A stretch of 64,000 nucleotides of DNA, from positions 16,312,501 through 16,376,500 of the forward strand of contig OY747723.1 of assembly GCA_963556495.2 (NCBI GenBank). The letters are read 5' to 3'. Below, one piece after another: positions 48,492 to 60,925 of this stretch. The DNA comes from Valencia hispanica. Lineage: Eukaryota > Chordata > Actinopteri > Cyprinodontiformes > Valenciidae. Below the pieces are notes generated by a model that saw only the letters and a program-made list of their open reading frames with translations, searched no databases and was not told the origin of the DNA. Each line of letters opens with the position of its first letter. Within the stretch, counting starts at the first letter, position 1. The position numbers and the translations under genes are program-made.

Positions 48492-48839
48492 TATTGCGGT
48501 TTTGAGTAATGAACCAGGCTGGGAGTTTTTAAAAGCCTCAGGAATCTTTTGCAGGTGTTTAAAGTTAATTAGTTGATTCAGAGGATTAGGTTAATAGCCT
48601 GTTTAGAGAACCTTTTCATGATATGTTAATTTTTTGAGATAGGAATTTTGGGTTTTCATGAGCTGTATGCCAAAATCATCAGTTTTAAAACAATAAAAGA
48701 CCTGAAATATTTCAGTTGGTGTGCAATGACTAAAATATATGAAAGTTTAAATTTTATCATTACATTATGGAAAAGAATGAACTTTATCACAATATGCTAA
48801 TTTTTTTAGAAGGACCTGTATAACTTTCCTATTGCCAAA

Positions 48840-49420
48840 CTTTCCATAAATGCTTGGGATGTTTGGAGTTGTACTGTGCAGATAATGGTGTGAACAATGC
48901 TCTGGGATGTTCTTGCTGTGTTCCTTGGTCTTATGTCCACAGCATGTCGTGTTTTATGTACGTATAGTTCAAAAACTGCAATTTTTGTCTAATCTGACCA
49001 GAGCACCTCCTTCCCCATGTGTACTGTCTTCCCTAGCTTGTGACGACCTGCAACCGGGACTTTTGAATCGGTTTATTTCAACAGTGGCTTTCTTCCCGTC
49101 AGTCTTGCATAAAGATTTGATTTGTGGAGTGAATGGTTGATAGTTGTCCTGGTGACAGAATCCGCCGCCTGAACAGTGGATCTCTATGCAGCTGCTCCAG
49201 AGTTAGCATTCTGCTTTATTCCTGACTCTTCTGTCGTGTTCCTTGGTCTTCGTGATGGTGTTTCATCACAGAATAGCTGGATTTATACTGAGATTCATTT
49301 ACTCGCAATAGGATCTACTTAGTAAACAGGTGACTTCTAAAGGCAATTGTTTGCACTGAATTTTATTTAGAGGTATACAAGTAAAGAGAAATTAACAGCA
49401 ATTTTTATATGTAAAATCCT
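48840..49420 (-). mobile_element. Decayed Tc1-like transposon
   Basis: 'AATCTGACCAGAGCACCTCC', 'CAACAGTGGCTTTCTTCCCG', 'ATAGTTGTCCTGGTGACAGA' and 'GGATCTCTATGCAGCTGCTC' (with 'CAGAGTTA') are antisense transposase text. 'CAGAATAGCTGGATTTATAC' to 'GTGACTTCTAAAGGCAATTG' and 'ATTTAGAGGTATACAAGTAA' form the end region. It is the same family as 23180-24020. It overlaps in element coordinates with 44470-45213, so the two are separate copies rather than halves of one. Confidence 0.6.
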
Positions 49421-49470
49421 AAAAGGCATGTCCTTTTCCTACAAAAACACAAAATTCTAAAACGTGTTTA

Positions 49471-49682
49471 TTGCAGTGTTTCTCAACTTTGTTCCTCAGG
49501 GTACACTACCCTGCATGTTTTAGATTGTTCCCATGCTTTAATGCGCCTGCTTCAGAGGACTGCAGTTCAGCAAAAGCCAATCAACCAGTATCAGTATCAG
49601 TTGAAATCAGGTGTGCTGAAGCAAGGAAACATCTAAAACATGCAGGGCAGTATGCCTTGAGGAGCAGAGTTGAAAAAACACT
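49471..49682. mobile_element. hAT-like foldback miniature element (about 212 bp)
   Basis: The left end 'CAGTGTTTCTCAACTTTGTT' runs to 'CCTGCATGTTTTAGAT', and the right end is its inverted copy ('ATCTAAAACATGCAGGGCAG' to 'GAGTTGAAAAAACACTG'). Nearly the whole element folds on itself. The 98-codon frame through it is not a gene. Confidence 0.7.
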
Positions 49683-49689
49683 GGTATAT

Positions 49690-51055
49690 CATAAAAACCC
49701 AACAGAAAACAAAGAAGTTTGTTGCTGTAACGTGACAAAAAAACCCAAAAAACATCAAGCAGTGTAAACACTGTTGCACAGAGCTGTACAAATGGGGTGT
49801 TGATCTTTGCCATTATTTACTGACTAAATATTTCAATCTTTACTTTTACAGTTTTTTTATAACTCAAGTTATTTCCTGTGTGTCCCTAAATGGATTTTAC
49901 CGCAGTAGGTGATTAGTACATTAGGTGCTGTGAAACCCTCGTACAGTATGATCAAAAATATATAAATCTCCATGTGAGCAGCAAGATAAATCCATTGGTT
50001 TCAAAATTTGGACTATGGGCAATCTTATATTCAATGTTCCCATTATATCATTTTGAAGCATGGATTTGACATTGAACTAAAGAACATCGTTTTAAGATCT
50101 CTGAACAGACGTCAAAGTGCAAAAGAACAAAGTCAGGTCAGCGTGGTGAGGCCAAATCCATCATTAAAGGAAAAGGATGAAGACGAGGCACGTCTGACTA
50201 CATTAGCCAGATTCTACCTGCATCACAACAAATCAATTTGTCCTGTGTCAGAGGTTGCGCAATCCACTGACACAAATTTCATCTTTTATCCCGATTCATG
50301 CATCTCACCATAATGCCAGGTGTACAACTGTATTAAAGCAAGTTTTGTCACTTTTTCCATTTTGTCATCTATTTCTACTGCAGCTCAGGATCAGCTTCCA
50401 TGTTCCCCGTTTAACATAGCATACAAACTGCATGAAGTTACAAACACTATGCATTGTGATAAGGATGGTGGTTTGGTGTAGTGTTAGTTTTCCACTTCAT
50501 TTTTTTTCTTTATAAAAGGCCAAAAAAAAGTTTTTGGTTCAACTTGATCAGAATACCTTCTTCCTCTCCTCACTTCATATTTTGTTAAGTGGATGACAAA
50601 TAAGCTCTCCTGTCGGCATGTTCTCCCACCTAAGGTAAGATGAGATGTAGCGTATGCTGTAAAAACATCCGTTGAGTCACATTGTGTTTTCCCATTTTGT
50701 CTCTATTTTTAGGGAACTAATGCTGCTTGACAGAGATTTGGTATTGCATTATGGCGCACAGCTCAAATTGATTTTAGTTTCGTACATTTGGTTTCTGAAT
50801 CTTCCTTTTAGATCTTTTATTGAAAATACTGACTTCTGGTTTTAGATGTGGAACAGCCAAATATTCTTATAAACAAATGATTGTTCCTTGTTTGTATTGA
50901 TGTCTGCTTTTGTTTAAAAGCCATCAGGAGGCACAGCTAAGCTGGATCTGACCTTAACTTTTCCAACAGGACTTTTTAAATTATTTGCATTCAATCACAG
51001 TCACCCACTAAGAGACAAAGCATTATTTGGATAAAGTTATGTCTCAAAAGAAGTT
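49690..51055. other. No gene seen
   Basis: No exon or repeat named. The 101-codon plus frame at 50008-50313 ('VVRPNPSLKEKDEDEARL' inside) is not recognised. Confidence 0.3.
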
Positions 51056-51480
51056 ATAAATATGTACAAACATTGCATTTTTACCACATCACCGTTGAAA
51101 TCCAGAGGAGATTGTTCCTTTGGCACTAAGAAAAGCATTTTTTTCCCCAAAAGACAGTCCTCTTTTACTCTTAAAAATGAACCCCCTCAGATCAGTCAGG
51201 TTTTGCAATGATGTGAAACAAACCAGTAACAAAAGCACCACACATCACCCGCACTTTAAACCCACTCACCAGCTCTGCTTGATGAGTACCTCCCAGTATA
51301 ATAGTGGTGGAACAACTTCAATACCTCCTTCTACCTCTGTTGTTCCATATGTACAGTCTGTTAAGAAACTTGTAACCGTTTTGCCATGTTACAAACCCAA
51401 TGTTCAGTACAATTTATTAGGATTTAACAAACCAATAAAAAGTAGCACATAATCCTGAATCCCACCTAGAGGCAGACACC
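51056..51480. mobile_element. Tc1-like transposon end fragment
   Basis: 'GCCATGTTACAAACCCAATG', 'ATTTATTAGGATTTAACAAA' and 'CCAATAAAAAGTAGCACATA' are the end sequence of the family at 23180-24020. Confidence 0.5.
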
Positions 51481-51496
51481 CCCCCCCCCCCCCCCC
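51479..51496. repeat. Poly-C run (18)
   Basis: Eighteen C bases in a row at the end of a transposon fragment. Confidence 0.9.
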
Positions 51497-51589
51497 TTCT
51501 TTGTTCAATATAGCTAAAGCTCAGCCACAATAAATAGAGAACATCTGTGGAGATACTTTTCCAGGTCCTTCTACATGTTCTCAGTTGAA

Positions 51590-52790
51590 ATTACAGTCAT
51601 TGTCCATAAGTTTGGACAGAAAACATTTTCCTTATTTTGGTTCTGTAAGATCACCACAGTGAATTTCAAATGAAAAAAAAAACTTTGATGCAGTTGAAGT
51701 GCAGACCTTCGGCTTTAGTTCAGTGGGTTGAAAAAAAGCGTTACCTAAAAATGAGTGAAGATTTCTCGGATATTGGTTTCCTCACATTTTTATGCAACTG
51801 GAATTTTTTTTAACAAATTTATTTCTAATACTTGGTTGAAAACCCTTTGTTGGCAACGAGAGCCTGAAGTCTTGAACTCATGACCATCTTTTTTAATGCT
51901 CTGCAAGGTCTTTACTGCAACCGCTTTCAGCTGCTATTCATTTTATTTTAACAAGTGAAATACATGCTCAATTGGGTTGAGATCACATGACTGACTTGGC
52001 CATTCAGAAATATTCCACTTCTTTGCTTTTCCTGGATTGCTTTGGCTGTATGTTATTGGTCACTGTTTAATCCAGATGAAGCTGGCACATCTTGTCTTCT
52101 GTTTCTTACAAATGTAGTATATGCCTTGGATCATTAACTTTTGCAAGCCTTTTCTAAACTTTTATCTTGCCATCATTCTGGCAGAGGTTAAACTTGGTTT
52201 CATCAGTCAATAGAATGTTCTTTCAGACATATGTTTTTTGGAAAAATCCAAACTAGTCTTTCTATTCTTAAAGAATATGAGTGGCCAACACCTTACAATG
52301 AACACATTGTATTTAATTTCATGCAGTCCTCTCTTCATAATAGACTGTGATATTGATACAACAACCTTCTGGAGTGTGGGGTTCACTTAATTGGCTGTTG
52401 TAAAGGAGTTTCTTCTAACCACAGAAATTATTCTGTGATCCTCCACCACTGTTTTGTTTCTGTGGTTCTTTGCCACTCCTAATTTTATAGCAAACTTCCT
52501 CGGATGCGTTTTTTCTGTTTTTCCATCTGAAGGGTGGATTCTTTCACCTGCAAAGCGAGTTCCTTACACCACATGTCTGCTCAAAGCAAAATCTTCTAAA
52601 TCCAAGCATCTCAAATAAACAGGGTCTTTTATCTGCTTAATTGGTAATGACCTAAAGAAGCACACCTACCCATAAAATAGCCTTTGAGTCAATTTTCCAA
52701 TTACTTTAGGTCCCTTTAAAAACAGGGTGACAGAAATTGAGTTGAAACTCCTAAACCCTTGCTCTAATCTGTAGTGCATACCCACAAATG
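51590..52790 (-). mobile_element. Decayed Tc1-like transposon (third family)
   Basis: 'GGGTTGAGATCACATGACTG', 'ACTTGGCCATTCAGAAATAT' and 'TTGCTTTGGCTGTATGTTAT' open the antisense transposase text. It continues with 'TTGCCATCATTCTGGCAGAG', 'CATGCAGTCCTCTCTTCATA' and 'TTCTGTGATCCTCCACCACT', then 'CACTCCTAATTTTATAGCAA'. The end regions carry 'TTACAGTCATTGTCCATAAG' on the left. It is an almost full-length but heavily mutated copy with no open frame. Confidence 0.7.
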
Positions 52791-52889
52791 AAAACTGTGA
52801 GTCCATTGTGTCAATTATAGATCTACAATCGGAATATGTTTCAGTAAATCTTTAAACAAAACCACTAAGCTCCAAACTGCAAACACTTA

Positions 52890-53370
52890 TGTTAAACAAT
52901 GTTTTTGCATGTCACTTTTCTATAAAGGTCAAGCAACAAACAATTGTCCTCTTAAAAGATTCTACCACCTGAGCTCAAGAACTTTGTAGCTCTTTCAAAG
53001 TTACCACTGGATTAAGTGGATGTTTTAACAGCTAATACTGGATTAGACTTCACACAAACTCACCCATCTGCTGTGTTCTTTGGTCATCATGCAAGGTGTT
53101 TGCTCAAGTTTTGACAAACCCCTTAGGCCTTAACAGAACAGCTGCATTTATACCAGATTGCAATTAAACAAATTACTGTTTAGAGTTGATTTCATCCACT
53201 GGATTTTATTAAGATTTATCAGAGGGGTAGAAAGGGGGCAGATTTCAAATGCATGGATTTTTATTAGTGAAAAAGATTTGATATATTTTTCCTTCTATTT
53301 TACCATTATGCTTAGGTTGTGTTTCTGTGGTTGTGACGTGACATAAGGGGTGTGAATAATTGAGATGAAA
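52890..53370 (-). mobile_element. Decayed Tc1-like transposon, end part
   Basis: 'CAATTGTCCTCTTAAAAGAT' with 'CTACCACCTGAGCTCAAGAA', then 'TGCTGTGTTCTTTGGTCATC', 'CCTTAACAGAACAGCTGCAT' and 'AGGGGTAGAAAGGGGGCAGA', match the 5' end of the family at 48840-49420. Confidence 0.6.
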
Positions 53371-55325
53371 TGGCTTATTGAGGATAAACTGGTTGAGAAA
53401 CATTTGGATGAGTAATTTGTCCACATGCTGAAATTCAGACAAATGTTAATAAATGTCGAAGTGAAGCCCAACTTTGTGACTCATTAACCATAGGGACATC
53501 CATCCATGGATAGATAAGTTTCAAAACATCAAGCATCACACAGACCTGTTATCCTACAGGAAGATGATGCACTCCTTGATCTCCAGGACAATTTGCCCAA
53601 TCACACATAAGAACTGGTAACCATTTTAAATGAGCTCTGCCAGTTCTGTTTAAGAAGACCTCAAATATCTGGCTGAAATGATCCCAGAGGCTTGTTGGTG
53701 GTTAGATTATATCTCCGGATATAATTGTATTCCTATCTTCTGACGAATCACCATGAATTCTTTCACTGCTTGTATTTTATGTAGGATCGAGTCCTGGTAC
53801 CTTGTGGTATCGACTGCAATAAAATACGTGGGGGGCTGAAGATAAGGTTCTTTCCTTTACACCACTTTTCTTGCTAAATGTAGTAAAAGGTCAGCGGAGG
53901 CCTTTGTAAATATCTAGCTGATACTGGCCTCCACTATTCTTCACTGCTGATCAAGTAGAATCTAGAATGAACTCTTGCAGTTTATAACATGGAGCTATGA
54001 AGAAAGGGGAATCTCAGGCTTAAGCACAGATCACTGACTAATGTGTTTCTTCGGGCAAAACCAATGCTGCACAGTAGGTATAAATATTCATGAGTGGACG
54101 TATTAATATCTCCTAGTACTTAGAAAATTTGTTGCCGGTCTACATTTCAAATCTCGCTATGACGAGTAATGAGAAACGGGAAAAACGTTGGGTTTCTAAG
54201 AATTCTTCCCCAGCTGTGATGAAGCTCACTGATCCTGCCCAGTTATTTCGACATTCCGGTTTATTCTTGGACTCTTCTCATCTTCACCACCTCTCTATGA
54301 GCAAACACACAGAGCTGCCTGGAAAACACCTCTCTTCTGCCTCACAGTGCTGCTCCATGAATAGTGACGGGCAGCGATGAAGGTAAACAGCCGTCCCCTC
54401 AGTGCTTAAGCCCGATGATGAACTTCTGTCACATGCGTGACAAACAAAAAGGAGTGCAGCACCTGCAGATACGAGAGGCAGCTTTTGTGCCAATGTGGAG
54501 GTAATTTCACAAACGCGCTTTTGTCTTGTTCGTTAGAAAACAAATGAAACGGGACATTTTTAAAAAGAACAAAAGAGCCATTTGCATAGTTGGCTGTTTG
54601 TTCAGTCTGTTTGTGGGGAAAGGAAGTGGAATAAAAAATTAGACTGTTTTTATTGAACATCCCGCCTTGAGTCCATCACCTGTGCTTCTTCAACTAAGAT
54701 AAATGGTTTGTTTGTGTTTGAGCTGTTTACAGTGGCAGCAAGGGAGGGGGCCTAGATTCAGGGGGAGTGGTAGCGGTTATGCTAATTTATATACTAACAG
54801 GCGTTGGAAACGTGCTCAACATATTTTATTAATTCGCTTTACGGAGGAACAAGTAACCCAACTAACATTTTATCCCACATTTTTTAGCAAAGCGCCACTC
54901 ATGGTGGCAGCATGTTGGAGTAGCTCTAAAATGTTAGATCTGATTTGTTATGTCGACTTTTGTTCATATTACTTGGGTTGAGACGTTGCATATTTGGGAG
55001 CAGCTGATTAGCATCTCAAGAGCTCAAATTATACCTGAACTATGACCTCATATTTCGGACAAGTTGAAAAGAAGACTTCATGGATGCAGAGCAGGACCAA
55101 AGAGCAGAGAGACGAGGGGGGAAGTTCAAACTTTTTCTGCCATCCATAACCTGTCTAACCATAAAACCAAACAGAGATTTAAGGAGCAGCAAAGGGAAAT
55201 GAGGTGGATTAGCAGTGCTCCGCAGCAATTGATTGAGTCATCCAGGGCATGTTACTGTGGAATATAATCTCTGCTGCCCAGATAGAGATGTTAGCAGGTC
55301 ATGGCAGTCATGAGACTGTCATACA
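53371..55325. other. No gene seen
   Basis: About 2 kb with no exon or named repeat. Opposite-strand frames at 54129-54380 and 54284-54493 overlap and look random. Confidence 0.35.
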
Positions 55326-55329
55326 GCAA

Positions 55330-55498
55330 CAGTCTTTACTCAGAGGCTTCTTCAGATTTGTTGCAACAGTGACTGCTTCCGGAGATCTTTCCTGCCCACA
55401 TCACCATCCACAATGACTCTTTGAAGATACTTGGATGATATGAGTGATGATATTTAATTTCCTTTTGGGATAAATAAAGTATTGTTGAATTGAAATAA
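55330..55498 (+). repeat. Rex1-like LINE 3' end
   Basis: 'CTCAGAGGCTTCTTCAGATT', 'GTGACTGCTTCCGGAGATCT', 'CCACAATGACTCTTTGAAGA' and the tail 'TTTTGGGATAAATAAAGTAT' + 'TGTTGAATTGAA' are a 5'-truncated LINE 3' UTR. The same sequence occurs inverted near 21600-21760. Confidence 0.65.
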
Positions 55499-57129
55499 CA
55501 GAATTTGAGATGGTGAGTTCTGTCAAGCATCACAATGAGCATTTCATCACTTGTTTACACAGTTATCAGTAGCATTGGGCTGTAAAGACCACAAGAAATC
55601 TAGGACTTGTACATCATTAGAAGTGATTTATGATGAAGCTTAATTTTAAAAGGCTTTTAGAAAGATTCTAATTTCTGGTTTTGTGGTTAATTAATCAGTG
55701 ATTCAAAGACTTGAATTATAAAGAATTATAACTTACAAAAGCTAACAATCCATTTTTGAATCACCGATATCTGCAAGTAATGCAAAACCCACATTTGCAT
55801 AACTAACCTATAAACATGAAGCCCTTTCTTTTGAGAACCTGAAAGCTTTGATTTATAAATCCAAAGTTACTCTTTTTGCTCACCGATGTAGGCTGATACA
55901 GAATTTGAAACCTATACTAGTAGTCATCCTTATTCTTATTGTCAACAATCTGTTTGAAAACCCCTAAAAAGAAATCACCGCAAAAGACTGTGCTGATATT
56001 TAAACAGTTTACCAGTCCCTAGGGTCAGTGGGAACGAACGCTAAGCAAGCAGCAGCACCAGTTTATTACTAGTTTTTTTCTGAAGAGAACATCAGTGCAT
56101 AGTTTGTGGGATCTGATGCTGTAATTCAGAGTTTTAGCTGTTTTGAAGGGCAGAACTTTCTAATTGACCCTCTCGTTGTTAGGGGTTAGCAAACTGACAA
56201 TTTCTAAATGATGTATCCAGCAGGTAAGACCATTCACAACTCAGAACTACTCCAAACAACTCACATAAAAGAAAAAAAAACCCATAAATTCTAGGAAAAA
56301 AAAATGTAAAACGCTTTTACAGATAATTTCCAACTAGCATAATGAACATTAATGTCTTCTATAAACTCATGCAGAACAGATTGTAACAGCTAAGCAGCAT
56401 CTGGCACTGCTGAAAGCGGAGTACCTCACAGCACAATGCATCCAGTGGCCTAAGGATCTGGCAAACTCACAAAACATCAATCATTCTTTTCTGCTATTAT
56501 GTCCCATCTCTTAGATGTTGTCAAGTGCTTAACCCACGCCTTCAAAACACTTGAAGATTTCGGCGGGGGAGAAAACAAATGGCCATTTCTGTGCCCCTTA
56601 ATTGACAGCTGAGTCCCTTGATGATCTCTTCAAGTTTTGCAGTCTTTTCATAATGCATAAAATTTACTACCGTCAAACAATATTTACTAACTGAAATACC
56701 ACCCCTGTTAAAGTACGTTTTGTTAAGCTTGTAGACTGGCAATTAGATTGAACAAGTCATAATTAAAACTGAGGTCAATGTATTTGTAGGATGCATTTTA
56801 AAAGTTTGAGAGCAGAGAAAGTTTGTCATTTTTTATTTAAATGCATATTTCTTAAAAAGGCTATTGTGTTGTAGATGTGGATCTGTGTTAGGGATCATGA
56901 TCACGTTTATGACCAGACATTACCTAACATTTAGTCTCTATATTGCTTTGATATACAGAGTTAACGGTTGACTCAGTAACTGCAAGTCAACCAAACACCA
57001 GCACTCTTCCACCACCAGGCTTAGCAGCTAGTATGTCTTCTTATTTATGCTAAAATTGCACAGTGTATTATGACTACACATCTTCATTTTAGCATCATCT
57101 GTCCCAAGGACATCGTTTCGGAAGTCTTC
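55499..57129. other. No gene seen
   Basis: AT-rich. No exon or named repeat. Confidence 0.35.
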
Positions 57130-57405
57130 GGTCAAGATAGAGTTAATTAGTTGATTCAGATGATTAGGTTAATAGCTCGTTTAGAGAACCTTTTCATGAT
57201 ATGCTAATTTTTTGAGATAGGAATTTTGGGTTTTCATGAGCTGTATGCCAAAATCATCAGTTTTAAAACAATAAAAGTCCTGAAATATTTCATTGGGTGT
57301 GCAATGAATCTAAAATATATGAAAGTTAAATTTTTATCATTACATTATGGAAAAGAATGAACTTTATCACAATATACAAATTTTTTGAGAAGGACCTGTA
57401 TACGT
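57130..57405. mobile_element. Solo end of the Tc1-like family of 45216-48818
   Basis: From 'GAGTTAATTAGTTGATTCAG' to 'TTGAGAAGGACCTGTA' this is nearly identical to 48565-48820 ('TTAGAGAACCTTTTCATGAT', 'CATGAGCTGTATGCCAAAAT'). Only this one end (about 270 bp) is present, so the copy lost its transposase and other end. Confidence 0.8.
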
Positions 57406-59485
57406 TTGAGAACAGGTTTTAACTTGGTAATCCATGTAAAGAGAGTCTTATTCTCCTGGCTCAAATGGTGTAGTCATGCAGTTTAAAAAGAGGTTCACTT
57501 AAGGCCTGTAGAGTCTGATATCTTATCTTGAGGTCAGTTTGCTTGGAAGTCTACTTTTGAGAAGATTTGCAAGTATTTTCCTTCTATCATTCAAAATGTA
57601 GAAAGGTGGATAGTCATTATAACCCTTCCCAGATTGATGGGAAACAGCATTTGATTCTCCAGGGCTATTGCTGTTGCTTTCCCTTCCAGGCACAACCACT
57701 TGTTTGCTATGGAGAAGAAAACTGGCTGCTACTTTCTCTTAAATATTTCACACATTTTTTTCAACTTAAATGTCTATAACTTCGTATAATAAATAGAATT
57801 GTGGAATATGTTATGCTATGCTGTACACTGCACAGATTACATTTGAATATTTTGTCGAACTTTAAAAGACCAGGGTTTTCAATTTTATCCTGTTATGTAA
57901 AACCCTTCTAGGGTTATGGGCATTTTTTCTTTAAACCATGAATGTTCATAAAAGCCTAGAATGCATCTAAAAACAGAGGGCCAAACTGAAAGCCATTTCC
58001 ATATGCCAAATATGTGCAAAACCCTTTTTGTGCATCCAACCACTTGTAAAACTTTGTCACGGCAGATTCTTTATTCTAAAGATTAAATATGAATCCAGTA
58101 CATATGGTTTTGTAATAGACCTTATATTCAGTGGTTTTATTTTTAGTTAATTACTTTAATGAATCAGAACATAGGATGAATCATTCAAACATCCTTTTCC
58201 CCACAATGGGTTTCCCTGATAAGTTAGATGTTCATTTTGTGAAAAAAAACAAAGCAAATTGCATAGCTCTGTGACTTCCCCCTAAAAGTAAATTATAATA
58301 AACAATTTCTAAATGTCCTCCAAGCTAAACAGATAAAAACCTCTTTAAATATAAATTAAAGACTATTTAGATTTTGTTAATTAATCATTTCTACTGATAC
58401 CACAGCTTTTGCTAATAGAGAGAGTGCTGTTCCAAAACTTGATCAGTTCCAGCTATGCAATTGGATTTTAAAAATTAGGATTTGGGTTGAGGATATTTCT
58501 ACTTCCAGGTTCCTTTCATCGTTCTGTTAATTGGGAATTGCTTAGCCGAACACGTTTGTCTTAAATAAGGTGAACCGTTGGTATAATATGGCTAAATAAA
58601 AGTGGAATCACAACTGCACATTCACTGCATTTTACGCTTTAAGCCTTTTTTTCCCCCAATCCACCTGCAGATTTTTCCCCCTCCAAGGCTTCAGAAATGG
58701 TCCTTTAATCACTGAAAGCTTAAGTCAATTTATATGCTGATAAAGAGTCTAGCTTTACATGCTAGATTTCTGGATATATTGATTTTTAAGGAAGAGGGAG
58801 TAGAAAATGAGGGCGAAAAGTAGAGGAAATCAATTGTAAAAGAAACAGTGGGGTTGATGAAACTGAATAAGGTGTAGACACTTAATGAGGATATTGTGAA
58901 TTATTTAAAGATTCAGAAGTAAAGAAACACAAGGGAAGGAAAGAAACTATAGACGATTTAGTGAAGCTGAAATGATTCCTGTGTCAGCAAATCAATACAT
59001 GCTGACTCATAATCGCAGGTCATTTTTTAATAACTCTGCAGTCACATCTAATAAAGACATGATCTGAATCTGTACAGTTTTATGCTGCAACAACTGCATG
59101 CTGTAAACTGTTATAATAAACTCCAAGTACAATTAATTCGTTTTTTTAAAAGCACTTTCCTGGGGATCCTGAAAGGTATTTGTAGCCTGCTTTACAGCTG
59201 GATGTCTAGATAAAAAAAACAATTCAAAAGACCAGACATCACTCAAAAATGCAACAAACGCAACTGCTTACACTTTTACCATGAATACACAAAGCATGCC
59301 CAGAGTTTGGGAGGTTTTCCTATTTTAGACATGTCTTTAGTTGGTGTTGTCCACAGAGATTTAGACCTAACCTACTAGAAGTGTAACTGTCATATATTCT
59401 ACCCAATTTCGTGCAGTGTTCAATAGCCATCAGCTGGGGTCTCCGTTTGTATACCAACAATCTGCCCACATATGGGTCGACCATA
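57406..59485. other. No gene seen
   Basis: AT-rich. No exon or named repeat in about 2 kb. Confidence 0.35.
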
Positions 59486-60925
59486 TAAACTCAGCAAAAA
59501 AAGAAACGTCCGACTTTCAACTGTTTTTACTTTCAGTAAACGTAATGTGTGTCAATATTTGTATTAACACTAAAAAAGTCAACACCATAAGACAAAGTAA
59601 AAATGTTTCACAGACATGTGACTAACAGAAATAGAATAATGTGTCCTTGAATGAAGGGAGGCTCAAAATCAAAAGCACCAGTCAGTATCTGGTGTGGCCA
59701 CCAGCTGCTTGAAGTACTGCAGTGCATCTCCTCCTCATGGACTGGACCAGATTTGTCAGTTCTTGCTGTGAGATGTTACCCCACTCTTCCACCAAGGCAC
59801 TTACAAGTTCCTGGACATTTCTGGGGGGAATGGCCCTAGCCCTCACTCTGCGAGCCAACAGGTCCCAGACGTGCTCAATGGGATTGAGATCCGGGCTCCT
59901 CGCTAGCCATGGCAGAACACTGACATTGCTGTCACGCAGAAACTCACGCACAGAACGAGCAGTATGGCTGGTGGCATTGTCCTGCTGGAGGATCATGTCC
60001 GGATGAGCATGCATAAAGGGTACCACATGAGGGAGGAGGATGTCTTCACTGTACCGCAAGGCATTGAGATTGCCTGGAATGACAACAAGCTCAGTCCGAT
60101 GGTGATGTGATATACCGCCCAGACCATGACGGACCCCCCACCTCCAAATCGATCCCGCTCCAGGGTACAGGCCTCGGTGTAACGCTCATTTCTTCGACGA
60201 TAAACACGAATCCGTCCATCACCCCTGGTGAGACAAAACCGTGACTCATCAGTGAAGAGCACTTTTTGCAACTGGTGATGTCTGGTAAGGTCCTGCCTTA
60301 CAACAGACCTACAAGCCCTCAATCCAGCCTCTCAGTGCTCAGACTGCGGACAGTCTGAGCACTGATGGAGGGATTGTGTGTTCCTGGTGTGACTCTGGCA
60401 GTTGTTGTGCCCATCCTGTATCTGTCATGCAGGGTGTGATATTCGGATGTAACGATCCTGTGCAGGTGTTACACGTGGTCTTCCACTGCGAGGATGATCA
60501 GCTGTCCTTCCTGTCTCCCTGTAGCGCTGTCTTGGGCGTCTCAAAGTGCGGACATGGCAATTTATTGCCCTAGCCACATCAGCAGTCCTCATGCCTCCCT
60601 GCAGCATGCCTAATGCACGTTCAAGCAGATTAGCAGGGACCCTGGGCATCTTTCTTTGGATGTTTTTCACAGTCGGTAGACAAGCCTCTTTAGTGTCCTG
60701 CGTTTTTAGAACTGTGACCTTAAATGCCTACTTTCTGTAAGTTGTTAAGGTCTTAACGACCATTCCACAGGTGGATGTTAATTAATTGATTATGGTTAAT
60801 TGAACATGCATGGAAAACATTGTTTAAACCCTTTACAATGAAGATCTGTAAAGTTATTTGGATTTTTACAACATTGTTGAAATACACAGTCCTGAAAAAG
60901 GGACGTTTCTTTTTTGCTGAGTTTA
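59486..60925 (-). mobile_element. Tc1-like transposon, copy 2 (about 1.44 kb)
   Basis: It has the same inverted ends as copy 1 ('AACTCAGCAAAAAAAGAAAC' on the left and the inverse of 'TTTCTTTTTTGCTGAGTT' on the right), between TA dinucleotides. It is nearly identical to copy 1 along its length, but has lost about 47 bases near 60265, inside the linker between the DNA-binding and catalytic domains. Confidence 0.92.
59682..60670 (-). pseudogene. Tc1-like transposase, broken (copy 2)
   Basis: The N-terminal piece (60670-60425) has the helix-turn-helix 'ADVARAINCHVRTLRRPRQ'. A middle piece (60322-59993) has 'LFTDESRFCL' directly after the deletion. The C-terminal piece (60059-59682) has 'QQDNATSHTARSV' and 'SPDLNPIEHVWDLL'. 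Unlike copy 1, the Trp after the catalytic Glu block is kept. The linker deletion and the separate frames make it inactive. Confidence 0.87.

Larger units (their letters stand above)
45216..48818 (-). mobile_element. Tc1-like transposon (second family) interrupted by Rex3
   Basis: The ends are 'AGGTCCTTCTCAAAAAATTA' on the left and its inverse, 'TTTTTTTAGAAGGACCT', on the right, with TA at both borders (45214-45215 and 48819-48820). The inverted repeats are long, about 200 bases each, including 'TTTCAGGTCTTTTATTGTTT' and 'CAGCTCATGAAAACCC'. The transposase gene is on the minus strand. Removing the 1980-bp Rex3 and one target copy leaves about 1.6 kb, typical for Tc1. A solo end of the same family is at 57130-57405. 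Confidence 0.9.

Noticed and set aside
44470..49420. Idea that 44470-45213 and 48840-49420 are two halves of one Tc1 remnant split by the insertion
   Set aside because: The right part restarts at element text already covered by the left part, so they are separate copies.
49471..49767. 98-codon plus frame
   Set aside because: It runs through a foldback miniature element and has no domain.
50008..50313. 101-codon plus frame as a possible gene
   Set aside because: No recognisable domain, no splice or promoter context, and AT-rich surroundings. It is compatible with chance.
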